A DNA stretch of 64,000 nt from Xylanibacter brevis ATCC 19188 (GCF_000621725.1 NZ_JHXM01000008.1:62001-126000), one strand, 5' to 3'; shown: positions 17,770 to 27,539, counted from the stretch's first letter. Program-made: numbers and translations. Notes: generated from the letters alone by a model not told the origin.

Positions 17770-20325
17770 ATGAAAGAATATATTTATGATCCAGACCAAG
17801 AGAAAATCGTAGATTTCTTTGGTGACCAGGCACTCGTATTGGCTGCTCCTGGTTGTGGAAAAACTGATGTTTTAAGTCGAAGGATAGTAAAAGCGCATCG
17901 AGATTACGCAGTGGACTATTCCGAAATGTTGTGTATTACCTTTACAAATAGAGCCTCTCGTGAAATGAAGGAACGTATAAAAGAAACGTTAGGAGATATT
18001 CCTTCTGATTTGTATGTTGGTAATCTTCATAGGTTTTGTATACATTTTTTGTTTGACAATGAACTTGTTCCACTTGACACCAGTCTAATTGATGATACCG
18101 ATCAACAAGACATTATTACAGAATTGCTCGGATATACGCCAAAGGCTTATGAGATTTCACAGGCTTTGGATAATTCATGCAAGATATTTGAGGAAGAAAA
18201 TCATTTTCCTGTAGAGATGCGTCTTCATGCAAATGCGGATTACAGAGGTTCCTCTACTGGAAGACAATACTATGAATATAAGAAAGAGAATGGCATGATC
18301 GATTTCGATGATGTTCTAATGCTAACATATAAGATAATGTCATCACCTGATTATGACCGAAGTAAATACATAATGTCTTCTTATTCATGGATTCAGGTTG
18401 ATGAAGTTCAAGACCTAAACCCATTACAGTTCGCCTTGATAGAGTTCCTGAAAACTAGTAACCCTACCGTTCTATATCTTGGAGATGAACGTCAGGCTAT
18501 TTATGGTTTCTTGGGGGCAGATGAAAAAAGTATCGCCAAATTAAAGCAGAGATATAGTAATAACATTTTTCGTCTTTCTAAAAATTTTCGTTCTCCTTTA
18601 TATCTTTTAGATATGCTGAATGATTATGCAGTGAGTCATTTAGGTATTTCATCAGAAAATCTTCCAACAACAATTAACACGCAGCATCTTGATGATGCCT
18701 TAATAGTTGTCCCTTGTTCATATGAGGAAGAACAATATAGCGTTCTAGCTACCTTGGCAAGAGATATATACTTTAAGGCTCCAAATGAAAGTGTTGGAAT
18801 TTTGGTTCGCAACAACAATCAAGCCGAAGCATTGTCTGCAAAATTGGATGAACATAACATATCGCACTTGACCATAACCAAGAAAGATATGTTCAAAATG
18901 GTAGATTTTAAAACCATTTATAGCCATCTGTCTGTTGTTGTAAATGATACACGATATTCTGAATGGGCAAGAGTCTTGTACCAGACAAAAGTCATTGAAA
19001 AACTTGGTGATGCAAGAAAATGTATACGAAAAATGAGGGATTTAAGTCTTTCTCCGACAGACTTGTTATTCTATTCAGAAAGTTCCTACTCATATGAATT
19101 CTGTCAATCCTACAATAATAAAGAGATTGTAATATTTGACACAGAAACTACAGGACTTAATGTATTTGAAGATGATATTATTCAGATAGCTGCAATCAAA
19201 ATTCGTAACGGAGCTGTTGTTGAAGGTTCTGAATTAGATATTATTATTGAAACGAATAAAGAAATTCCTCCTTATCTAAAGAAAGACTTTGTCAATCCCA
19301 TGGTAGAGGAATATAAACGCCGCAAATCTGGTTTAAGAAATAATTCCTTTGAATATTTTATGGATGCTCAGAGAGCATTTGATTATTTCATCAACTATGT
19401 TGGTGATGCAGAGTTGTTGGGGCACAATGTTAATTACGATATTCATATATTAGAAAACAATATAAGAAGAAGGACTAACTTAGACTTCGTATGTCCTGTT
19501 TATTGGGACACATTGAAATTGTCAAGACTTCTTGATTCAACTTTACGCAAACATACTCTTGAAGAGCTTCTTAAGGTTTATAATCTACCAGGGACTAACT
19601 CTCACAATGCGATGGATGATATTCTGGCTACAAAATCATTAGCTAAGTATTGCGAAGAAAAGTTAGCCCTAAAGCTTAATGCTCAGTTGACATTCTTATC
19701 AAATCCAGTCCTTCAGAAGATTCAGAATAGGATGCAAAAGAATTATTATCCAATATACAAACATACACTGGATAAGTTATATGACATGGAAATTTCAGAA
19801 GAGAACACTTTTAATTATGAGTTCGACTATCTGTATCGTACATTGCTGGAAAAAAAATATATAAAAGAGATTCGCATGTTCGAGTACATGAAAAAACTCT
19901 TTGATAAAGTTGTCATTGACCACGAAAAAGATTTGTATTTTAACCAGCAACTCGTTAATCATATTTATGAATTTAGAACATTCAATGAAGCCGATCTCTA
20001 TCAGAATGACATCATAAATGAGCATGTTCATATAATGACCATTCATAAATCAAAGGGACTTGAATTTGAAAATGTTCTTATTCATAATGTTACAGAAGGA
20101 GTAATACCTCATTATCGGTCTTCTAATCCTATCGAAGATGCCCGTGTTCTATATGTCGCAATGTCAAGAGCAAAGAAGAGGGTTTGGATGACTTATGAAA
20201 GAACCCTTTCAAGATTCATAACAGCTTCGACAGTTTACTCTCATTTTGAGCCAATGCTCGAAGGCAAGAAGGATAAACTGTTAAAGTTTGAGGAAAGTTT
20301 TGTTCAGTTCTCTAAACAAAATTAG
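17770..20325 (+). CDS. UvrD/Rep-type helicase with an internal DEDDh exonuclease domain
   Basis: An 851-residue superfamily 1 helicase. Walker A is APGCGKT at 26-32, Walker B is VDEVQD at 210-215, GDERQAIYGF is at 238-247, IHKSKGLEF is at 758-766 and VAMSRAKKR is near 796-804. Between the two helicase halves sits a complete DnaQ-like 3'-5' exonuclease: Asp457-Thr-Glu459, Asp557 in HNVNYD, and His612 to Asp616 in HNAMDD. All five DEDDh residues are present. UvrD helicases normally lack this insertion. One polypeptide could therefore unwind DNA and trim 3' ends. It is the last gene of the MoxR-VWA cassette, 6 bases after the VWA gene. Confidence 0.88.
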   Translation: MKEYIYDPDQEKIVDFFGDQALVLAAPGCGKTDVLSRRIVKAHRDYAVDYSEMLCITFTNRASREMKERIKETLGDIPSDLYVGNLHRFCIHFLFDNELVPLDTSLIDDTDQQDIITELLGYTPKAYEISQALDNSCKIFEEENHFPVEMRLHANADYRGSSTGRQYYEYKKENGMIDFDDVLMLTYKIMSSPDYDRSKYIMSSYSWIQVDEVQDLNPLQFALIEFLKTSNPTVLYLGDERQAIYGFLGADEKSIAKLKQRYSNNIFRLSKNFRSPLYLLDMLNDYAVSHLGISSENLPTTINTQHLDDALIVVPCSYEEEQYSVLATLARDIYFKAPNESVGILVRNNNQAEALSAKLDEHNISHLTITKKDMFKMVDFKTIYSHLSVVVNDTRYSEWARVLYQTKVIEKLGDARKCIRKMRDLSLSPTDLLFYSESSYSYEFCQSYNNKEIVIFDTETTGLNVFEDDIIQIAAIKIRNGAVVEGSELDIIIETNKEIPPYLKKDFVNPMVEEYKRRKSGLRNNSFEYFMDAQRAFDYFINYVGDAELLGHNVNYDIHILENNIRRRTNLDFVCPVYWDTLKLSRLLDSTLRKHTLEELLKVYNLPGTNSHNAMDDILATKSLAKYCEEKLALKLNAQLTFLSNPVLQKIQNRMQKNYYPIYKHTLDKLYDMEISEENTFNYEFDYLYRTLLEKKYIKEIRMFEYMKKLFDKVVIDHEKDLYFNQQLVNHIYEFRTFNEADLYQNDIINEHVHIMTIHKSKGLEFENVLIHNVTEGVIPHYRSSNPIEDARVLYVAMSRAKKRVWMTYERTLSRFITASTVYSHFEPMLEGKKDKLLKFEESFVQFSKQN

Positions 20326-20394
20326 AGTTATTTTTCACTTGAAAGGTAATTTAAGATGAAAGTAGTTTAGGAATGGTGATTGAAATGACTATAT

Positions 20395-21462
20395 ATGGCA
20401 GAAAAGAAAAACCATCACTTTGTTCCTCAGTCTTACCAGCGTTTGTTTTCAAATGATGGTAAAAGCATAGGTGTATATAATATAAAGAAGAATCTTCTAA
20501 TTAACCAATCTTCAATAAAAAACACAATGAGTAAAGATTACTTTTACTCAAAAGATCAGAATGTAGAAGATGCTCTTGCAGAGATAGAACGTTTATGCAT
20601 GTTAGCATTCCATAAACTGGATAATAATAATGATTATAACTTACATGAGGTTGAACGATTAAATATCTTAACGTATGTGATGATGCAACTTGGTCGAACA
20701 GTCTTTATGTCCGAAAGACTAAGTGATGATGTAAATGAAATGTCGTTAGAAATATTTAAGCGGTGTACTGGTATGGAACAAGTAGATCCTCATTTAGAAT
20801 TTCGTTTTGATGAGCCTTCATTATTTTCATTAAGTGTCTATGCTGGTATGGTAGTAAACATGGCTGATTTGTCATTCAAATTAGTTTGTATAGACTCTAA
20901 ATGTGAATCTACTTTCATAAGCTCCGATTGTCCTGCTTTTATTATTAATCCATATTTTGATTTTTTAGGATATGCTGGAGTGAAAATACTTGGCTATAAA
21001 GGCGTATGTATAATGATGCCACTAACCCCGAGGCTGTTGATATTGTTTTATGATTCAAGTGTATACAAAATTGGAAACAGAAAAGGTAAAGTAATGATAA
21101 GTGAGTCTAAAGAGATTGAAACAATCAATATGCTTATCGCAAATGAGGCAAATGAACTACTCGTTTTTAATCCAAAACATGCAATAACATCGTCATTAAA
21201 AGTTTTTGCTCAAAAAGCAAAATCAAATAACAGACCATTCAAATTATATTATAATACACAATGTAAAATTCGCTTTTTTCACATTCTTGATAAAGCAAAA
21301 TCTCTAAACATAAATTCTTGTTTTCAAGAAGATTTGTTTAGAGAATACACAAACTATTTGTCAAAAAATCCTGATATTAAAAATGATCTTGAAAAGTTAG
21401 GAGGTTCTGCATCAGAAGAAGACCGTCGCAACTTTTATGAGGAACTGAAAAAAAGAAGATAA
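20395..21462 (+). CDS. DUF4238 domain protein
   Basis: A 355-residue protein recognised as DUF4238 from its N-terminal signature NHHFVPQSYQRLFS. The family is widespread in genomic islands; its function is unknown. A second feature is the DCPAF element near residue 180, common in these proteins. No membrane segment or signal peptide is present. It follows the helicase after 69 bases, so it may be the last gene of the defence operon or a separately transcribed unit, and it converges with the conjugation operon. Confidence 0.72.
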   Translation: MAEKKNHHFVPQSYQRLFSNDGKSIGVYNIKKNLLINQSSIKNTMSKDYFYSKDQNVEDALAEIERLCMLAFHKLDNNNDYNLHEVERLNILTYVMMQLGRTVFMSERLSDDVNEMSLEIFKRCTGMEQVDPHLEFRFDEPSLFSLSVYAGMVVNMADLSFKLVCIDSKCESTFISSDCPAFIINPYFDFLGYAGVKILGYKGVCIMMPLTPRLLILFYDSSVYKIGNRKGKVMISESKEIETINMLIANEANELLVFNPKHAITSSLKVFAQKAKSNNRPFKLYYNTQCKIRFFHILDKAKSLNINSCFQEDLFREYTNYLSKNPDIKNDLEKLGGSASEEDRRNFYEELKKRR

Positions 21463-21532
21463 AATTTTCTATCGGCTAAGCTGCCATAATTCAAAGTATT
21501 GCATAGATACAACTCAATACGTTTGCATACAA

Positions 21533-22051
21533 TCATTCAGAATATAGAAGTAATAGCTCTGCATAACGACGACGTACAATTGAAGGTCTACTTTTGCCCT
21601 TCCAGTGGCAAAACTGGACGTAATCGTCTTTGAAATTTCGGTTTCCAGCCTCTATTTTCTTCAGAAGTATGCTTTTGGGATATCTTGTTTTGCTTCCAAG
21701 AATCCTATAAGGCCCAATATTATATGCTAATGCAGCGAGTAGGAGGGAGTCTTTTCCGTAACGCTGGAACATAGTGCATAGTTCTTTCAGGTCTTTGCGC
21801 AAGAGCGCATCAGCTTCCCTCAGAGACATATTAGAAGAGTAATGCTCTCCTGGTCTTAGCTTGTGGCCATAGCCAACATAAGGATAATCCTTCTTACGAT
21901 GGATTCCCTCATAATATTTGATGCAGCAGACAGCTCGCTCAAATGGTTGTAGTGCAAAAATAGATGCTTGTTTTGGCGACTCATTTGCCTGAGCATCCAT
22001 GCCCAGACAAAGAGTAAGGAATAAAGTTGTTAATACTGTTCTGAAAATCAT
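21533..22051 (-). CDS. GH24-like lysozyme of the transfer operon
   Basis: A 172-residue exported enzyme. An N-terminal signal (about residues 1-22, ending near AQA) is followed by a phage-lysozyme-like domain. KYYEG contains the likely catalytic Glu, and VGYGHKL matches the GH24 pattern of Glu followed by a glycine-tyrosine-glycine-histidine segment. Such muramidases open local holes in peptidoglycan for the type IV secretion channel. It is the last gene of the tra operon and overlaps the coupling protein gene by 4 bases, indicating translational coupling. Confidence 0.82.
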   Translation of the reverse strand: MIFRTVLTTLFLTLCLGMDAQANESPKQASIFALQPFERAVCCIKYYEGIHRKKDYPYVGYGHKLRPGEHYSSNMSLREADALLRKDLKELCTMFQRYGKDSLLLAALAYNIGPYRILGSKTRYPKSILLKKIEAGNRNFKDDYVQFCHWKGKSRPSIVRRRYAELLLLYSE

Positions 22052-24237
22052 TTGGTCTTGAATTTGTTTATTTCGTCTATCATGTTCTTCACGTCGAGAT
22101 TAACCTGGCAGAAGTTCTGGTATAAGATACGTTCTTTGGCATCTTTTGACGGGAATTTGTAGAATTTGGGTAGTTTGAAGTTCTCGTAATCGGCTTCTTC
22201 TGCCTGTATCTCCTTCATGTCAAAGTCAGTCTTGCAGTAGAACTTTGAGGTCTGGAACTCTGCTGATTCCTGTATGTTCATAGAACCATTTCGCCCTGTC
22301 TTTGTCTTGATGAAGTCACGAGCCGTCTGACCAGCTATCCATCCTGTAGGCATATCCGAAATCTTGGATGCAGGAACAAGGCTGTCCATGTTCTCATTCA
22401 GGTTGATGGAGGTTTTATCTCTGTCGATGGTTACACCTTTCTTCAGTTGAACCACCTTGCCAAAGATGTCATTGGATAACCATTCAAGTGTTTCCTTGGC
22501 ACGTGCAGAGCCAGAAACGACATTGCCTACAGTTGTAATAACCTTCTGCATTCCTACCTTGCCATAGTCAGATTCAAGCTGGGGGAGTTCCTGAAAACCG
22601 AGAGCGACACTAACCTTGTTGCTTCGGGCAGTACCGATAAGACGGTCAATCTTATGGAAATAAAGCGTAGGCAGCTCATCGACGATGATGCTTACAGGAA
22701 TGTTCTTTCCTTGACCAGTATTGACACGAGTGACCAATCTGTTCAGGATAAGGGCATTCAATGCGCCAATAATGCTCTCCATTTCAGGGTCATTGGCAAT
22801 AAGAAGATAGCTTGGATTTGCAGGATCACTGACTTTCAAATCGAAATCATCACCATCCTTGTGAAAAATCCAATAAGATTCCTTAGTGGCCAGTCGTGAA
22901 GTATAGACACGCAGCGTACCAATCATACCTTCCAACTGTTCCATCGCATTATTCTTCATGGCTGTCTGGAAAGGGCCGAGAAGTGGCGCAACCTCTGGGT
23001 CTGTCTCTAATACCTCAAAGATTATCTTGTAGTCCTGATTGAGGAAAGAGAGAATATGAGGCATGTCACTGTATTTGCCAAGCCAGTAGGCAGGCTCCAC
23101 CTCCCTGCCTGAATTGTCAAAGACACGGCCTGTTGGCTTCGGTCTGTGTGTTTTGGGTTCTTCCGTCATCTCTGCAATCAAGGGATTGCCATCCTTGTCA
23201 TAAGGCACTTTCTTGTAGGACACGAAGAAATAAATGCAAGCAGCCAAGAAGTTGACAGCTGATGTCTGGAAGAACTGGTCACTACCGCCACCACCTTCCT
23301 TCTTTCCCTTCTGTAGAGATTCAAGCAATGTCTCAGCCGTTTCACTGGCAGCAGCAAGGTTGCCTATGTACTTCTGCTGGATTGGGTTTACACGGCGTGA
23401 ATACTCTACATCCACGAAGTTGATGATGTTGAACTTGAAATCTCTGCCAGCCTTTTTGTTGGCGGCAAGGTTCTTGCGATAATGGTAGTATAGCTTCTGG
23501 GCAAGTGTAGGAAACTTGTAGTCGTACACTACCATAGCAAAGCCCTTTGCACTATGCTGACGGATAAACGGCTCTATGATGCTGAAGGTCTTACCAGATC
23601 CAGGAGTACCGACAACCCATGTGCCACGGAAGGGATTCACGATGTTCACCCATCCTTTACGGAACTTTGACTTGTAGTAATAGCGCATAGGTATATTCAC
23701 GCTATACTTATTCTCGATCAGTTCCTGGCATTGCTCGAATGATTCGTTCTCGAAGTTGAATCTGTCTTTCAGAAGCCCTTCCTTTAGGAACTTCGAGATA
23801 TTATCAAGTGCTACATGAATCAGAATGGTTCCAAGGATGGTAGTTGCCATGTAAAGCCAGATGTTCAGCGGAATCATGTAGAATCGCATGTCCATTCGAT
23901 AGCCGAACAGCCAGACGGACAGGATTGTAATACCAACACCACTGACAAGTGGATAGAGAACCTGCCGTCTTGCATCAAACTCCAAATGCTTCTTATTCCT
24001 GGTTCCAATACAGGTGATGCATATAATCACGAATGTTGCAATCTTACTCCAAATAAGATTCCCATCCAGATAGATGAACCATCGTTTGATTCGGTCGTGG
24101 ACATCGCAAACTATGCCGCCCCAGTAGTCAAGCAGTTCCGGGTCAATGGCATACTCGAAAAACTCTAAGAGTAGCGACACATATATGACCGCACGAAATA
24201 TCTTATAGGCAGTTTGAAGTTCTTTGGTTTCTTCCAT
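22048..24237 (-). CDS. Type IV coupling protein, TraG/VirD4 type (MobC in Bacteroides)
   Basis: A 729-residue coupling ATPase that brings the relaxase-DNA complex to the secretion channel. Several hydrophobic segments fill the first 150 residues, so it is anchored in the inner membrane. Walker A is GTPGSGKT at 210-217, and a Walker B-type stretch, VSIIVDELPTLYFH, follows near residues 515-530. The length matches the family. In most Bacteroidales elements a relaxase gene neighbours it; here the flanking genes are a lysozyme and a small lipoprotein, so the relaxase must lie elsewhere. Confidence 0.92.
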   Translation of the reverse strand: MEETKELQTAYKIFRAVIYVSLLLEFFEYAIDPELLDYWGGIVCDVHDRIKRWFIYLDGNLIWSKIATFVIICITCIGTRNKKHLEFDARRQVLYPLVSGVGITILSVWLFGYRMDMRFYMIPLNIWLYMATTILGTILIHVALDNISKFLKEGLLKDRFNFENESFEQCQELIENKYSVNIPMRYYYKSKFRKGWVNIVNPFRGTWVVGTPGSGKTFSIIEPFIRQHSAKGFAMVVYDYKFPTLAQKLYYHYRKNLAANKKAGRDFKFNIINFVDVEYSRRVNPIQQKYIGNLAAASETAETLLESLQKGKKEGGGGSDQFFQTSAVNFLAACIYFFVSYKKVPYDKDGNPLIAEMTEEPKTHRPKPTGRVFDNSGREVEPAYWLGKYSDMPHILSFLNQDYKIIFEVLETDPEVAPLLGPFQTAMKNNAMEQLEGMIGTLRVYTSRLATKESYWIFHKDGDDFDLKVSDPANPSYLLIANDPEMESIIGALNALILNRLVTRVNTGQGKNIPVSIIVDELPTLYFHKIDRLIGTARSNKVSVALGFQELPQLESDYGKVGMQKVITTVGNVVSGSARAKETLEWLSNDIFGKVVQLKKGVTIDRDKTSINLNENMDSLVPASKISDMPTGWIAGQTARDFIKTKTGRNGSMNIQESAEFQTSKFYCKTDFDMKEIQAEEADYENFKLPKFYKFPSKDAKERILYQNFCQVNLDVKNMIDEINKFKTK

Positions 24238-24261
24238 TTCTTACTTAAATCGTTGCAAACT

Positions 24262-24909
24262 TTAATTGTATAAAGTGATGATTGGGCGTACTTTATGTGA
24301 TTGTTCTTTAGGTGTTTCTTGAAGTGCTCCAGAAGCAAGAGAGAACAGCCATGCCTTAGCCGATTCCATATCTTTCACCTCAGTTGAAGTCCAATACCAG
24401 CACTCGTCAGGATCGTCAGATATGACATCGCCGCCACACTTTTTGATATAGTCATTTACCGTGTTCTTTGCTCCATAAAGTAGGCGTATCTCGGCCACTG
24501 ATGGTATGTAGGCACTCTGTCCATATTGCCACATGTCAAAGACTGCTGTTGCAGCTGGAGATACTCCAGATGAGTACATGGAATGAGTATTCATGTTCCC
24601 GTCGAAAGCGGTAATGTTGGCCGAAGTATTATGCTTAACACCGATACTGTCGCTGTATGCTTCAGGCGCAATGTCCCAAAGATAAACGGCATAACCAGTT
24701 CCCTGTGCCTCATTATTCTGGTTGATATGAAACACTACGGCAATAGGCTGTTTCCTCTGACTCTTCATGTCTTCATAGCGCACAACCTTTCCGTCTGTAC
24801 ATAGTATGTCACAGGTCTTCATTGCCGTATCAGGAAACTCACGGTGTTCGTCGCAACTTGTTATGGCTACCATCATAAGGGCAGCACAGATAGTATGTAA
24901 TAGCTTCAT
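24262..24909 (-). CDS. DUF1566-type lipoprotein in the tra operon
   Basis: A 215-residue lipoprotein. The signal peptide ends in a lipobox, ITS-Cys19. The C-terminal half has the pattern YIPSVAEIRLLY ... YWTSTEV ... KVRPIITL that I recognise from DUF1566/Lcl-like domains in surface proteins of Bacteroidetes. It sits between traO and the coupling protein gene in the same orientation, so it is co-transcribed with the transfer genes. A surface or mating-contact role is plausible but not shown. Confidence 0.7.
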   Translation of the reverse strand: MKLLHTICAALMMVAITSCDEHREFPDTAMKTCDILCTDGKVVRYEDMKSQRKQPIAVVFHINQNNEAQGTGYAVYLWDIAPEAYSDSIGVKHNTSANITAFDGNMNTHSMYSSGVSPAATAVFDMWQYGQSAYIPSVAEIRLLYGAKNTVNDYIKKCGGDVISDDPDECWYWTSTEVKDMESAKAWLFSLASGALQETPKEQSHKVRPIITLYN

Positions 24910-24930
24910 TTTACTCTGTATTAAGTTAGA

Positions 24931-25440
24931 TTATCTTGTAGGAATTTTGAATCCAAGGGTAACTCCAGTACGGAACAAGTCCTTTCTGTCAGGCAGCATC
25001 AGGTCACATTTGGCTTGCCAATAGAGCACCCATCCGTGTCTAAGAGCATAATTGTGCTCGTAGCCAACGTGGATGCCCCCTAAGAACTTGTCTGTATTAC
25101 TACCAGCACTGGCTCCGATGCGTAGATTGCCATGATTGTTACGACCTCGCCACACACAAGGCTTGTAGGCTACACCAACACCCCATGTTCGGTAGTTCTT
25201 CCAGAATGATTCTGGACAGACATGACCGCAGCTTTCGCACTCATCCCATTTGAGATAGCCATTAACAAAGTATTCCCAAGCGTTATGGTACTTGGTTTCG
25301 TGTTCCCATGAAAGTGTAGCATCGAGTCCACGCTCATAGAGTAGTCCCATGCAAAAGGTAATCCTGTCACTATGTGACTGAGCAAAAGATGAAAGGGAAA
25401 TAGAACCCAAGATGGCGATAATAGCAAATAACTTCTTCAT
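24931..25440 (-). CDS. traO: Conjugative transposon protein TraO
   Basis: A 169-residue exported protein with a signal peptide (about 1-20, ending SFAQ) and a short beta-barrel-like body rich in alternating aromatic and polar residues. Position (directly after TraN) and the sequence pattern match TraO of CTnDOT-type elements, a presumed outer-membrane component of the mating apparatus. A CESCGHVC cysteine cluster occurs in the middle. Only 3 bases separate it from the traN stop. Confidence 0.82.
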   Translation of the reverse strand: MKKLFAIIAILGSISLSSFAQSHSDRITFCMGLLYERGLDATLSWEHETKYHNAWEYFVNGYLKWDECESCGHVCPESFWKNYRTWGVGVAYKPCVWRGRNNHGNLRIGASAGSNTDKFLGGIHVGYEHNYALRHGWVLYWQAKCDLMLPDRKDLFRTGVTLGFKIPTR

Positions 25441-25443
25441 TGT

Positions 25444-26295
25444 TTAGTCCTCCTTCAGTAAAATAGCGTTGAACGAATCGGCATAGAGGACATCCTCATA
25501 GTCAATGTTGAGCATGATGGTACGTCCACTAATCTGCTTCTCTGAAATCTCGATAGATAGCACCTTGTCATTGGGGAAGGTCATCTTCTTCAGAACAACG
25601 ACGTTACGATAGCCATACTTGAACGTCTTGCTTTGGTCGAGGACAAAGGCAGGAGTAAGCTCGATAATCTGCGAGTTAGTAGCCTTCGACTGCTTTTTGT
25701 CTGCCAGTTTGAAGCGCATTTCATCAATGTCAAAGCGAATGTTCGTCTTGTTCTCCACAGAGAAGTCCAGGAAGAAGTATTCTCCAACGGAATAGATATT
25801 GTTCAGACGTATCATCATTCTATGCTGTTTGGTACTGACATTACGGATTCGGGCAGTCGAGTTCCAAATGGAACGAGCGTACTTTGCCATATCCTCAGTA
25901 CTCATTGATACGGATGGATTGTTATACGCTATTCTCTCTTCTGGCTGGATTTGCTTATCAGTAACAGCTTCCTGAAGTCTGGTTGTATAGAGAAGGGCAT
26001 ATTGAGTTCGGTATCTTTCTGTGACAATGGTGACAATGGCAAGCACTTCACCATCGGCATGTGCGCCCTCCTTGGGCTTCAGTCGGATAGAGTTGTTAAT
26101 GGGTTGGTCACCAACCACCATGTCGGTACTGATGTCAACGAAACGGATTGGCTCAGAAGCCGTGATGACGGTAGTCACCTGTTCGTTAACAGTGAGTTGT
26201 TCCATCTCTTCATACGTCTGCTGTGCCATCAGAGGCATTGCAAACAAAGCACAGATTAGTGATGTGCCGATTTTCTTGAAAGTCTTCATGTGCAT
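25444..26295 (-). CDS. traN: Conjugative transposon protein TraN (DUF4138, VirB9-like)
   Basis: A 283-residue exported protein; a signal peptide spans about residues 3-24 (ending LMAQ). The start could be either ATG at 26295 or 26289. Residues 40 to the end form the DUF4138 domain, with the pattern of sugar- or envelope-facing beta strands typical of TraN. By analogy with VirB9 it forms part of the outer-membrane core complex with TraM and TraO. It lies between traM and traO in the conserved order. Confidence 0.88.
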   Translation of the reverse strand: MHMKTFKKIGTSLICALFAMPLMAQQTYEEMEQLTVNEQVTTVITASEPIRFVDISTDMVVGDQPINNSIRLKPKEGAHADGEVLAIVTIVTERYRTQYALLYTTRLQEAVTDKQIQPEERIAYNNPSVSMSTEDMAKYARSIWNSTARIRNVSTKQHRMMIRLNNIYSVGEYFFLDFSVENKTNIRFDIDEMRFKLADKKQSKATNSQIIELTPAFVLDQSKTFKYGYRNVVVLKKMTFPNDKVLSIEISEKQISGRTIMLNIDYEDVLYADSFNAILLKED

Positions 26296-26312
26296 TTTAT
26301 TTGAAAATTGTT

Positions 26313-27539
26313 TTAATCGTTTTTCTTCTCTTTGCCGTTGACCAGATAAACAAAAGTGCCATATTTAAGCTTTGCTGAGTTCTTCTTAATGGACTTGCTA
26401 ATGGCATTGCTCGTCTTCTGTACGGCATTTGTGATTGCTTGGTTGCCCCATTGAATGAGAGAGTTTCCTGTTGTGGTTGAACTTGACGTTAGAGCTGAAG
26501 AGTTGTTCATGGCTCCACTTGCTACGTCCTTCGTGGTCTCTCGGAAATTACTGCTTGGGACATATAGACCTTCCAATCCGTCTGTGTCGTAAATCGAAAG
26601 GTTGACCTTGATGATGTTATCATTGATGAGTATGCTCTTGATGTTTCCCTTGACACGCTGACTGCCAAAGCCACTCATAAGTGCATAGATGTACGTTCCC
26701 TTGGGAACTACAATGTCATTAATTTCAATGTCATCAAGCAGACGAAGCCTTACACGAGAACCATCTACAGCCTTTACGTTCTCATCAATGATGGCTTTGA
26801 TAAGGTTCGGTTCAGGGTCATTCTCAGTAAGAGTATTGAAATAATCGGAAGTGACTTTGACCTTCTTCACTACCTCCTGCGCTTCATCATCATCAGAGAC
26901 TCCTTTAACAGCTCTTTCATTCACGCTGATTTTACCTTCTACTTTGTCTGAAGGTTGACTGTTTGCAGGTGCATTTTCAGCATTATTATCAGTTGGAGGT
27001 GTCATTGCTTGCTGACCTTGCAGTCGTGCCTGAGCAAGCGCACGGTTGAGTTCCTCCATTGCTTCCTGTTCACGCTGCTGACTACGAGCGAGACGGTCAG
27101 CTTCAGTCATGCCGCTACCATTCGCGATTTCTTGACCTTTTTGCGCACTCGCTTGTAGGTGTCTCTCAATCTCAGCGAGCTTCGCGGCTTCCTGGGATTC
27201 GAGTAATTGACGCTCCTCGTCTGAATACTTGGAGTCGTAAGATTCTTTTTCTTCTTCATTGTTTCTGTCTATATTTTCCATTGCAGTTAAGTCATCGATC
27301 TTGCCGTATGACTTAACCATACTCTCATATTTGTTACCAATACCGTCACCCTTCATCTTCGCATCAGGCAATACAGGGTTCAGGTATTCTGTGGTAGTAA
27401 GGCTGTTGTCTGGTATCTCAGCCTTTTCCGTATGGAAGAGGTCAATGACGAAATATCCGACAAAAAGCAAAGGAAAATAGATGATGAGGGGCAGCATGTA
27501 TTTTGGCTGCTTCCAGTTAATCTTCTTCAGAATGTCCAT
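26313..27539 (-). CDS. traM: Conjugative transposon protein TraM (VirB10-like)
   Basis: A 408-residue protein with a single N-terminal membrane helix (about residues 15-33), a long charged Gln/Glu/Ala-rich periplasmic stalk (about 85-200) and a C-terminal domain with VKGNIKSILINDNII, as in TraM. VirB10-type proteins bridge the inner and outer membranes and sense ATP use by the VirB4 and VirD4 ATPases. It overlaps the upstream small gene by 23 bases and is followed by traN. Confidence 0.9.
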   Translation of the reverse strand: MDILKKINWKQPKYMLPLIIYFPLLFVGYFVIDLFHTEKAEIPDNSLTTTEYLNPVLPDAKMKGDGIGNKYESMVKSYGKIDDLTAMENIDRNNEEEKESYDSKYSDEERQLLESQEAAKLAEIERHLQASAQKGQEIANGSGMTEADRLARSQQREQEAMEELNRALAQARLQGQQAMTPPTDNNAENAPANSQPSDKVEGKISVNERAVKGVSDDDEAQEVVKKVKVTSDYFNTLTENDPEPNLIKAIIDENVKAVDGSRVRLRLLDDIEINDIVVPKGTYIYALMSGFGSQRVKGNIKSILINDNIIKVNLSIYDTDGLEGLYVPSSNFRETTKDVASGAMNNSSALTSSSTTTGNSLIQWGNQAITNAVQKTSNAISKSIKKNSAKLKYGTFVYLVNGKEKKND

